A stretch of DNA of 64,000 nt from Solidesulfovibrio magneticus RS-1 (GTDB taxonomy: Bacteria; Desulfobacterota; Desulfovibrionia; Desulfovibrionales; Desulfovibrionaceae): positions 3,253,501-3,317,500 of the forward strand of contig NC_012796.1 in assembly GCF_000010665.1 (NCBI RefSeq). Direction: 5' to 3'. Under the pieces are notes generated by a model. That model saw nothing but the letters and a program-made list of their open reading frames with translations, made no database searches and was not told where the DNA came from. The translations under genes and the position numbers were made by a program. Positions 58,301 to 64,000 of this stretch are shown here, piece after piece; the first letter of the stretch is position 1; every line of letters starts with the position of its first letter.

Positions 58301-58724
58301 TCAGGCTGAACTGGGCTGCGGAAGAAGAAACGGAAAATACGGGCTGGGACGAATTGCCATTGTCGTAGGCGATCGTCACTTCGTGCACATCGGCGTCGTT
58401 GGGGTTCAGAGTGGCTGGCGTTGTGATGGAGAGGCTGCCGTTCGTCAGCGTGAGCTTGGGCGAATACGTGATCGTATGCAGAAAATGGATGATGTTGCTG
58501 AATGGATCAGTGGCCTTCGTAAGGGCGTTACGCAGCGTCGTCGCCGTGGAGGCGTCGTCGGTATACTTGTCGACTGTCTGTTCCGTTGCGCCCCTGGCCG
58601 GGCCGACGGCCAACAGCACGAACAAGGCTGCCCAAAGCATCGCCAGCCAGCCAAAGCCACCGCGCTGTATGGTTGCCCTCCCCCGGGGAGCACGCCCGTT
58701 GCGACCTGATACGACATGTCTCAC
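52395..58724 (-). CDS. Autotransporter with PATR repeats and C-terminal beta-barrel
   Basis: A 2109-residue type V secreted protein. An extended N-terminus and signal peptide (LAMLWAALFVLLAVGPARGA) come first. Residues about 190-450 hold roughly ten imperfect 28-30-residue units of the form AYGLxASGxIxITGGxSGxI. Many autotransporter-associated beta-strand repeats follow (GTLTLSGANTYTGATTVNAG). The last 280 residues form the autotransporter barrel ending in IGLRYTF with terminal Phe. The passenger should be a long beta-helix on the cell surface, probably in adhesion. GTG 58724 is the only good start before the signal peptide. A two-component system lies directly upstream. Confidence 0.92.
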   Translation of the reverse strand: MRHVVSGRNGRAPRGRATIQRGGFGWLAMLWAALFVLLAVGPARGATEQTVDKYTDDASTATTLRNALTKATDPFSNIIHFLHTITYSPKLTLTNGSLSITTPATLNPNDADVHEVTIAYDNGNSSQPVFSVSSSAAQFSLTGDAAIVIEASGKSFVTDISAPSSTLNIGAIGSNVTLTATATAPAYGEATGLYAAGDILVASGLAGTITTAVTGTGLAYGLRAANGISITGGLSANITSTVGVQGDAYGLSAGGVISITGGVSGNIAATGGGNGRAYGLHASDGIAIAGGLSGDITAKGEGSNSVYGLYAASGGITLTEGLSSTITATGLTGSSGSAYGLNASGAISISGGLSGQVAATAEGIGDAYGLKGAGIAITGGVSDTVKATANGSGNAYGLAGANISIAGGVSGSITSTATSGKAYGIYDSGNINGGDASTPLSISGSVTAEADNTANGYALYATGSVNLYVSGSITVTDGSAFPLGGYAIYAAGSDNVVTLTNTADLGDNWIHLGGGTLNLVGTGGTFSNITDGVTSLVIGGNGEAASWTVDSMLTSFGSLTVSSNASLTMDSIVTIAGDITLDGALTWKLTGNKAYAGIISGSGSLTKTGDYALTLSGANTYSGATTVSAGTLQAGAGDTFSANSSVTVASGATLDLNGYSQLLRSLAGAGSVTLGTDAATVLTINDYWANATFSGIISGSGGLAKTGIKTLILSGSNTYSGATVVTRGTLQAGATNTFSSNSAVTVDTEGTLALGGYSQTIGGLAGSGLVTLGSNAATVLTINTGASDSTYMGVISGSGRLVKTGSGTLTLSGSSAYSGGTTISAGTLAVATGNALGTGVVTLGGGTLQATTSLGLANAVVLTANSAVSTGAGIELTLSNSLSGSGNLTKSGSGTLILSGDNSAYSGAMTVSAGTLSIGSASNLGMGALTLNGGLLLTTADISSLTNNVTIGSSGGTFYTNGSNLTLAGTITGTGALTKSGYGTLTLSGANAYTGATTVNAGTLAVTGSLATSSITVASGATLDFSGSLTSLTSLTNSGTINLASSLTFSDADCIIISTGSILAASATDVAIQLGAGDDTVTLGPGATVRGIIDGGGGSNTLTLVGSVSLDGAVRNFQSLVKQDAGSWTISGDVDLGTGTLLVSSGALTLEGCVTASGATIASGATLVWSPTADTTFSGVISGDGALTKSGTGTLTLSGANTYTGATAITGGTLSISSVDNLQGTSGVTLAGGTLQATGTLTLNKSIALGSGGGTFEVANSGDTLTLSGVITDAVSGTAGSLTKTGSGTLYLTGNNTYTGGTNINGGTVNIVADANLGDASGGLTCNGGTLQIGADIVSSRDVTLNAGGGSFDTNGHDLTLNGTVSGSGGLTKTGVGTLTLSGDAAYTGATSIQAGTLSLGGSCSSSSIAVASSATLNFAPSKTVTYAGSITGSGQVTKTGVYALTLSGDNSGFTGDLTLAGGTLSVSNDNNLGASTASLAFNGGTLATTADMTIAQSIAVNAGGGVLDNTGNALTLASSLSGSGDLTLAGSGTTNLGATFDGSAYSGALSVSSGTLHLVSGESLGGTLSIASGATLNGVGTVGNLSVSGVISPGNSPGALTVTGDFVQSVTGVYVCQVTPTANDLIAVTGNATLSGTISIQPEYTYYNSGTVWTVLTTQTGSISGTYSTVTYGATPENWIFVPVYSANAVTITLVRQSYATSSTSSQASSVGAGLDAVAYNATGEMASLIKNLDYSYGTTTGYSPANALTNYALNVLSAEVYDVFSQNVFAAGRLLTSAQHAGLHEGEEGAGQGFASPLEIGPASLASQNNQYGLGLDTTSGGASSLSLGRFGVFVRPIGMRALQQGSSSQTGYAAVSCGITGGVTYRPFSELTLALAPGFVTQSINIHSEGGGQGTISDWSLGFLAAYRSGPWHADAGVRGAYNTFRSSRSLPLPSGSYTTKGNWEGWNVNVSTGGGYDFMAGDYTFGPLAAASWQWLHENAFQETGAGTLGQSIRARDTQALNTVLGARVARTFETPAGDVTPEVRVGWSTQWLGESQNIVASFIGSPGAAYQVKSANHAYHSALVDVGVSMRVSSKLSATARAGMELLRPGYGSQAASIGLRYTF

Positions 58725-58781
58725 CGCGAGACGGATAACGCGAAAAAGACAGTCGTGGCTGTCAAGGATTCCCTTGTTTTT

Positions 58782-58883
58782 TGTGTAACGAAATTCGGGG
58801 ACAGGGCAGCTCCGTCCGGCCAGAACGGACGGGGGAGCCCGGCCAGGGCATGGCCAATTCTATCTTGGGGTAAATGTGTAACG
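58782..58883. promoter_or_regulatory. Direct repeats TGTGTAACG and hairpin upstream of the autotransporter
   Basis: TGTGTAACG occurs at 58782-58790 and 58875-58883 on the plus strand (CGTTACACA on the coding strand), flanking a hairpin CCGTCCG/CGGACGG (58812-58832). The region separates the regulator gene from the autotransporter start and could hold regulator sites. No clear U-tract follows the hairpin. Confidence 0.35.
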
Positions 58884-58896
58884 CTCCCGAGACCGG

Positions 58897-59532
58897 TCAA
58901 CCGCGCCGACGAATGGCGAACTTGCGCAGCTCCTTCATGCTGGACAGGCCCAGTTTGCGCAGTAGCCGCCCGTAATAGGTCTCTACGGTGTGGAAGCTGA
59001 TGTTGAGCGTCTGGCTCATTTCGACGCTCGTCTCGCCGCGCCCGAGACCGAGGAGGATCTGCTCCTCCCGCTGGCTGAGGGCGGCCTCCCCATCATGCTT
59101 CGATCCCAGCACCCGGTCGGCCAACGCGCGCATGACCTCGGGACTGGTGTAGCGCCGACCGGCAGCGACCGCCGCGATGGCCGTCAGGAGCACGTCCTCG
59201 ACCTCTCGCTTGGTGACGTAGCCCATGGCTCCCCGACCAAAGGCCCGCTCGATGGACTGGCTGTCCTCGTGCATGGAATATATCAGCGCCGGCACGCCCC
59301 GGGCCGTGAGATCATCGAGCAGGTCCAGCCCGGATTCCTCGGCCAGGGACAGATCCACCAGGGCCACGTCGGCCCGGGAACCTTCGATGGCGGCCAAAAG
59401 TTCCGCCCGGCTGCCGGCCACCCCGCACACGGCATGCCCGCTTTGCGTAAGCAGCAGCGACAAGCCGTTGCGCAGGACCGGATGGTCGTCGACCAGAAAG
59501 ACGCGCACGCCGGATGGAGCAACATTATCCAT
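58897..59532 (-). CDS. NarL/FixJ-type response regulator
   Basis: A 211-residue regulator. The receiver has VFLVDDHPVLRNGL, the phospho-acceptor Asp in DVALVDLSLAEESGLDLL, and YVTKREV. The LuxR-type helix-turn-helix has ALSQREEQILLGLGRGETSV then EMSQTLNISFHTVETYYGRL. It overlaps the 3' end of the kinase gene by 8 bp, so they form a pair. The next gene downstream is the autotransporter, the most likely target. The ATG begins MDNVAPSGVR. Confidence 0.93.
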   Translation of the reverse strand: MDNVAPSGVRVFLVDDHPVLRNGLSLLLTQSGHAVCGVAGSRAELLAAIEGSRADVALVDLSLAEESGLDLLDDLTARGVPALIYSMHEDSQSIERAFGRGAMGYVTKREVEDVLLTAIAAVAAGRRYTSPEVMRALADRVLGSKHDGEAALSQREEQILLGLGRGETSVEMSQTLNISFHTVETYYGRLLRKLGLSSMKELRKFAIRRRG

Positions 59533-61486
59533 CGGTTCCCTCCCGTGTCGTCCGCTCCGCCGCGCAGGCCAGGGAACAGGTCACCACGGTCCCGCCGCCC
59601 TCGGCGTCGTCTATGGACAGTGTCGCCCCGATCATGCTCGCCCGATAGGTCATGATGCGAAGCCCCAGTCCTCCCGCGCTTCGGACCGCCTGGCGGCCGA
59701 CGCCGTCGTCGCGCACGGTGAGGGTCAGCCGCCGATCCGACTCGCAACCCAGGGTGACGATGATCCGGCCTGGCCTGGCATGCTTGACGGCGTTGGCCAC
59801 CGCCTCCTGGGCGAGGCGGTAGAGTTGGACGAGGTGCTCGTTGAGGCACGATTCACAGGGCAACTCTTCGAAATATTGCATTTTCACTCCGCTCGACTGC
59901 CCCACGCGTCGTACCAGATCGGCCAGGGAGGCCCCGACTTCCCCAGGGGCGAGCTCCACAGGCCAAAGACCTCGGGAAAGGTCGTAGGCTTGGCTGACCG
60001 AGTCCTTGAGCAGCGAGAAGATGGCCGTGACTTCCTCGGCCACGCCCTGCTCCGGTATGGCGCTGCGGGCCAGGGCCGCGCAGCGCATCCTGATGCCCAC
60101 CAGCTGCTGGCACAGCCCATCGTGCAGATCGTGGCTGAGGCGCCGGCGTTCCTCCTCGCTGACATTGATGATTTCCCGCTCCAGTCGGGTACGCTCGTCC
60201 ATCTCCGTGCGCAAGTCGGCGGACAGATTTTCCACGGCCGTGAACGCGTTGGCAAAGCGTTGGGCCAAGGCCAAGGCCTGGAACAAAACAAAGGCAAGAA
60301 AGCCGAACAGGAGGATGCTGCCCTCGGAAAAGCTGATGATATGTCCGTAAATTTCGCTCAAGGTGGCGGCCGAAAAGGAAAGATATCCAAGCAAAAGGAA
60401 AATTGCTCCATCACGACCCCGTCGCACGCAGACAATAAGCATGACCAGAAAATAGCAATTAAACAGTACGGTTGATATTGCGAACCAGTACAGCATGGTA
60501 TAGATGACAATATTTGGCTGCGTCAGCACGATTAAGACAAATGCAAGATTTCTCAAATCACACAGATTCTGTATAAAGCGTAAAAATTCAAAAGGATACA
60601 AAGATCTATAGAATCTGTATACAATAGAAGACATAATTGGATAGCTTATTACTGAAATTTTTTGGATAATATCTGGATCTGCCTTCCGGATGAACATATT
60701 TATCAACCAATCAGACGGGTCAGATGTGACATAATAACAGGCCAACAAAAGGCAACCCAAGCTGAAATAGAGCGTAGATGATTCCTTTCGCTTTAGAAAA
60801 TAGAGAACCAAATGATATGCGACCATGATCAGCAGGCTGCCAACAAAAAACATGCTCCAGGACCAGATACGGATATGTATCAGGTCCAGTTGGTCCGGCA
60901 GGCCAAGCAGGACTGGATAAAGCAGCCCTCCCCGGCGAAACGCATGGTTGGACACCTGCAGCACCAGATCGATGGGCTTGCCCTGGCTGGCAAACCGGGC
61001 CAGCACTAGGGAGCGATGCGGCGTTTCGGTAGCTGAGCTGCGCCCCAGTTCGCCGCTTTGGGCGACAAGCTTGCCGTCGACCCACAGCCTGTAGGCGGCG
61101 TGGATGCTGATAAGCCGCAGAGCCAGCTGATGTTCCCCGGGCCCCGGCAACAGGCGCAAGCGCAAGGTGGCCTGTCCCTGGCCGGGCAAGGGCTGGCCGT
61201 GGAGCATCTGGCCTTTCCACGTGCCAGGAAGATTCATGAAACCGGACGGCTGGGGCGGAGTAAGGTCGGGTTTGAAGTCTTCAGGGGCAAGGAGCCGGTC
61301 CCAGTAGAATTCCCACTGGCCGTTGAGGGCAACCGGGCCGTTCCCGACGAGGTCCCAACCGGCCAGGTCGAGCAGGCCGCGTTCGGCCATGGGCGCTTTC
61401 TTGTCCTGACTGGAGCATCCCAGACAAGACAGCACGACCAGGAAGACCAAGACAGCAAGAGGTCTTGCATGATGTGTCAGGAACAT
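59525..61486 (-). CDS. Sensor histidine kinase, 7TMR-DISM-like with HisKA_3
   Basis: A 653-residue membrane kinase. A signal or lipobox-like start (VVLSCLGCSS) is followed by a periplasmic beta-sandwich domain (about 40-190, LALRLISIHAAYRLWVDGKL), about seven transmembrane helices (about 200-400), a short coiled coil and HisKA_3 with His in RRRLSHDLHDGLCQQLVGIR. The HATPase has EAVANAVKHA, DDGVG and GGLGLRIM. The DISM extracellular domain is a likely carbohydrate or small-ligand sensor. It heads the operon with the NarL-type regulator. Confidence 0.92.
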   Translation of the reverse strand: MFLTHHARPLAVLVFLVVLSCLGCSSQDKKAPMAERGLLDLAGWDLVGNGPVALNGQWEFYWDRLLAPEDFKPDLTPPQPSGFMNLPGTWKGQMLHGQPLPGQGQATLRLRLLPGPGEHQLALRLISIHAAYRLWVDGKLVAQSGELGRSSATETPHRSLVLARFASQGKPIDLVLQVSNHAFRRGGLLYPVLLGLPDQLDLIHIRIWSWSMFFVGSLLIMVAYHLVLYFLKRKESSTLYFSLGCLLLACYYVTSDPSDWLINMFIRKADPDIIQKISVISYPIMSSIVYRFYRSLYPFEFLRFIQNLCDLRNLAFVLIVLTQPNIVIYTMLYWFAISTVLFNCYFLVMLIVCVRRGRDGAIFLLLGYLSFSAATLSEIYGHIISFSEGSILLFGFLAFVLFQALALAQRFANAFTAVENLSADLRTEMDERTRLEREIINVSEEERRRLSHDLHDGLCQQLVGIRMRCAALARSAIPEQGVAEEVTAIFSLLKDSVSQAYDLSRGLWPVELAPGEVGASLADLVRRVGQSSGVKMQYFEELPCESCLNEHLVQLYRLAQEAVANAVKHARPGRIIVTLGCESDRRLTLTVRDDGVGRQAVRSAGGLGLRIMTYRASMIGATLSIDDAEGGGTVVTCSLACAAERTTREGTDG

Positions 61487-61717
61487 GCATCCACCCGATA
61501 TCGCACGGCGATGCGCTATTCCCTACGGCAGTGCCGAACCGTTGTCGAGCATTCCGGCGACGGCGTGGGACGACACTGTGATCAAGGACTCATGCCTCTG
61601 TGGCGCAAGCTCCGTATCCCATCTCGTGATCGGGAGTGGCGATATAGCGCGGCATTAAACGAAAGTAAGCCTGAAAAAGGGCCGATACTTCCGTGTTTGC
61701 CAATTGGGTTGGGATCC

Positions 61718-63727
61718 CTACGAGGCAGCACGTTGCCCACGAGACACACCTGCCAATGGGGGCCCCTCCCAGTCCTTGTAGGGGCCGTCCTTTTGCAAGG
61801 CAGTCCACTCGATAGCCAAGCCCAATTCTTCGGCCTTCTCCTTTGTCGGCTGCCCAGTTTCCAGGTCCCAGCCTCTCAAGGAATAATAGTAGTCCATTTC
61901 CTCATGAATGACCTTTTCATCTTCTTCAGTCAGGCCTCCCATGCCATCGCCGAGCGGCTGGTAGAAATATTCTGGAAACTTGTCCTGCGTTCGCGTTATC
62001 CCCAGCCTGGCATCGATCATTCTTTGCAAATTGAAGATTCTTTCCCCAATTCTTTCGATCGACTCCGTTGTAAATTCTTTTCCAGTCGCCGTGGACAACA
62101 TGCGCGCGGAAATGCCGGCCCGCGTAATATTGTTGTCAACGATGCAGGCTATCCGTCTGCACAAGATGAGGCTTTCGTTGGCGACAACCCAATTGCCTAT
62201 CCTGACGTTTAGCTTGCACCACCCTTTGGGCTCACCCTTGCTGAACATTGCATGGTCGTCAGCTCCGACAACCTCCTTGACTATTTCGGCCGCCTCCTCC
62301 CTTGTATACCCTCTGCCAGAACGAAGTCCTTCTTTTCCCGGGAATTCCCAGCTGAAATCGGCCAGACCAATTGACTGCCACCCCCAGGTCTCCAAGCAAG
62401 CACCCCTATAGGGCGTAAAATGGCACATGACAGCCGGGCCGATATTCCTCCTGTCCGTCCGCGGATCGTCCTTACCGTATCCGGTCGTCCCCCGCACCGT
62501 GTTGTCGTACTTTCGAGCTTCGGGAAACAGCCTGGCAATGTTCATTTTCCCTTCGGCAACAAGGTTGCCAATACGCTCCCGCTTCGCCATCCAGTGGATC
62601 ATCTCCTCGATGATCTTGCCATCTCCGGAATCAAGTTCGAGTCCGTCGGTGTCTTTTGCGGAAAGGACGCCATCTTTGTATAATTGCATGACGATGCCAA
62701 TATCACCAGGTCCTTCTTTCCAATCTATTCCATAGTCGTTGAGCAAATCGGAATAATAATTCAGCGCTTCAAGGTCGTTGACGCCCAGAGCGGAAAAGCT
62801 CTCCTGGTTTGCGATCTCCGGCCCCGTTCCGCGTGTCGGATATTTTCCCCTGCTCTGTTCATGATATCCACAACAAGCCATATGACAGTTCCAGCATGCT
62901 TCGAGCCTGACAGCGTAATCATAAATGTGTTCGGCCAGCCTTGGCTTGAAAGGTGTCGTATGAAAATAGGCGAGCCAGAGTGCAAAGCGCGGCCAAGCGC
63001 TGTTTTCTTTAATGGCATTGCGAAAATCTGCATCGTTCTCCAGAAACGCTTTCGGGTCGGCAACATTGACGCCCTTTTTGCCTCTGACAACGATCGCTTT
63101 CAGATTTTTCGACCCAAGCACGGCTCCTGTACCACATTTTCCGCCAGCAGACTTGAATCCATCGATCATGGCGGTCGCATGGCGTACCAGGTTTTCACCG
63201 GCTGGCCCTATGACAACGCTGCAGACTTCACCATGCTGCTTTTTCAGCGTCGACACCGTTTGGTGCGCGCCCAGACCCCACAGTTCCGATGCATCCTTAA
63301 TGCTCACGGAATCGTCGTCGATCCAGAGATACACAGGCTGATCGGCTTTCCCCGTAATGACCAAAGCGTCATACCCCGCCTGCTTGAGCATCGCATGGAC
63401 GAAGCCGCCGCCCGAACCGCCGCCAAGATGTCCGGTCACCGGGCTGATGTATTGATATATCCCTCTTCCGCCCTGGGTGGAGAGCCCGGTCAACGGGCCC
63501 ATGGCGATGACGAAGATATTGTCCGGACTCAACGGGTCGAACCCCGCCCGTATATCCTTTTCAAGGATATAATCCCAGATAATCTTGTCGGCGAGCCCCA
63601 TTCCTCCAAGATATTTCTCAAGCAATTCCTCGGACAACGGTATACTTTGTACCGTTTTTTCCGACAAATCGACTCTCAGAATACAACGGTTCCAACCACA
63701 GACCAAGGTATTAGCGTTCTCTTCCAT
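61718..63727 (-). CDS. Aldehyde ferredoxin oxidoreductase family protein (tungsten/molybdopterin)
   Basis: A 669-residue enzyme of the AOR family. The N-terminal CILRVDLSEKTVQSIPLSEE leads into EKYLGGMGLADKI, then AMGPLTGLSTQGGRG and a KCGTGAVLGSKNLKAI pterin-binding region. The 4Fe-4S ligands lie in CWNCHMAC (about 280) with a later Cys in ESLILCRRIAC. Members oxidise aldehydes to acids with ferredoxin; BamB-type benzoyl-CoA reductases belong to the same fold and cannot be excluded. ATG 63727 is one base past the ferredoxin stop, with AAGG upstream, so the two genes are cotranscribed. Confidence 0.92.
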   Translation of the reverse strand: MEENANTLVCGWNRCILRVDLSEKTVQSIPLSEELLEKYLGGMGLADKIIWDYILEKDIRAGFDPLSPDNIFVIAMGPLTGLSTQGGRGIYQYISPVTGHLGGGSGGGFVHAMLKQAGYDALVITGKADQPVYLWIDDDSVSIKDASELWGLGAHQTVSTLKKQHGEVCSVVIGPAGENLVRHATAMIDGFKSAGGKCGTGAVLGSKNLKAIVVRGKKGVNVADPKAFLENDADFRNAIKENSAWPRFALWLAYFHTTPFKPRLAEHIYDYAVRLEACWNCHMACCGYHEQSRGKYPTRGTGPEIANQESFSALGVNDLEALNYYSDLLNDYGIDWKEGPGDIGIVMQLYKDGVLSAKDTDGLELDSGDGKIIEEMIHWMAKRERIGNLVAEGKMNIARLFPEARKYDNTVRGTTGYGKDDPRTDRRNIGPAVMCHFTPYRGACLETWGWQSIGLADFSWEFPGKEGLRSGRGYTREEAAEIVKEVVGADDHAMFSKGEPKGWCKLNVRIGNWVVANESLILCRRIACIVDNNITRAGISARMLSTATGKEFTTESIERIGERIFNLQRMIDARLGITRTQDKFPEYFYQPLGDGMGGLTEEDEKVIHEEMDYYYSLRGWDLETGQPTKEKAEELGLAIEWTALQKDGPYKDWEGPPLAGVSRGQRAAS

Positions 63728-63728
63728 A

Positions 63729-64000
63729 CTATACGGCCTTCTCAAGCTTGATCACCAAAGATGGACACTTCCCGATGCACTGTGGATCATCATCATTATC
63801 GTGGCACAGGTCGCATTTCACGATCTTATCAAGCTCCTTCGAATACCAACAGGCATGATATGGGCATGCCTTCACACAGGCGCGGCAGCGAATGCAGGCA
63901 TCATGGTCAATCAAAACGGCACCGAGCTTGTCGCTACGAAAATGGGCGTGCTTCGGGCAGACCTCATCGCATGGCGGTATGCCAGGACAATGCCGACATA
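63729..64000 (-). CDS. Dicluster-type 4Fe-4S ferredoxin subunit (5'-truncated by window edge)
   Basis: The minus-strand frame is open to the last base of the window, so the start lies beyond 64000. Cysteine motifs in order are CRHCPGIPPCDEVCPKH, CIRCRACVKACPYHAC, CDLC and CIGKCP, enough for three to four 4Fe-4S clusters, as in HybA/DmsB-like electron-transfer subunits. The TTG at 63914 is not the start, because the first cysteine motif lies upstream of it. It should pass electrons to or from the AOR-family enzyme encoded next. Confidence 0.88.
   Translation of the reverse strand, partial: CRHCPGIPPCDEVCPKHAHFRSDKLGAVLIDHDACIRCRACVKACPYHACWYSKELDKIVKCDLCHDNDDDPQCIGKCPSLVIKLEKAV

Overview
The window looks like a chromosome segment of a Desulfovibrionaceae sulfate reducer, probably of the Desulfovibrio magneticus / Solidesulfovibrio type. 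Three things point there: a GC-rich core with many methyl-accepting chemotaxis proteins (MCPs); oxygen and redox receptors of the DcrH (hemerythrin) and DcrA (heme c) kind known from Desulfovibrio; and an aldehyde ferredoxin oxidoreductase with an FeS partner. The assignment rests on gene content only.

Left core (1-19.5 kb, GC-rich). phoH (truncated by the window edge), a PgpH-like 7TM-HD phosphodiesterase and ybeY overlap as one operon. They are followed by an MCP, an alpha/beta hydrolase, an AMMECR1 protein, a sigma-54-driven small exported protein, a TrmN6-like methyltransferase, TerC, umuDC, a hemerythrin MCP, an amidohydrolase and a thioesterase. An aminotransferase, hom and an ApgM-like presumed homoserine kinase form an amino-acid operon. 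A family of GC-rich hairpin repeats sits mostly at 3' ends of these genes and stops at tRNA-Ser(GCT).

AT-rich island (about 19.5-51 kb, starting just after tRNA-Ser). It is almost entirely signal transduction: three MCPs, a CheX/CheY pair, two hybrid histidine kinases (one with a PocR domain, one in an operon with a periplasmic binding protein and an HD-GYP regulator), two GGDEF proteins and a LuxR-type regulator. It also holds HU and MucR DNA-binding proteins, an intact IS21 element, an IS21 fragment beside a 20-G homopolymer, and broken genes (a COG4087-type HAD hydrolase, a small duplicated ORF, and hsdM at the right edge). Its most interesting unit is on the minus strand near 35.5-31.5 kb: a GEMM-I-like riboswitch with its own intrinsic terminator, then a tetraheme cytochrome c, a heme-c MCP and a diguanylate cyclase. 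This could be a cyclic-dinucleotide-controlled redox-taxis module.

Right core (51.8-64 kb, GC-rich, all minus strand). A two-component system (7TMR-DISM-like kinase and NarL-type regulator) precedes a 2109-residue autotransporter and a Skp/OmpH-like lipoprotein, which reads as one surface-protein module. At the right edge are an aldehyde ferredoxin oxidoreductase and its ferredoxin-like partner, the latter cut by the window end.
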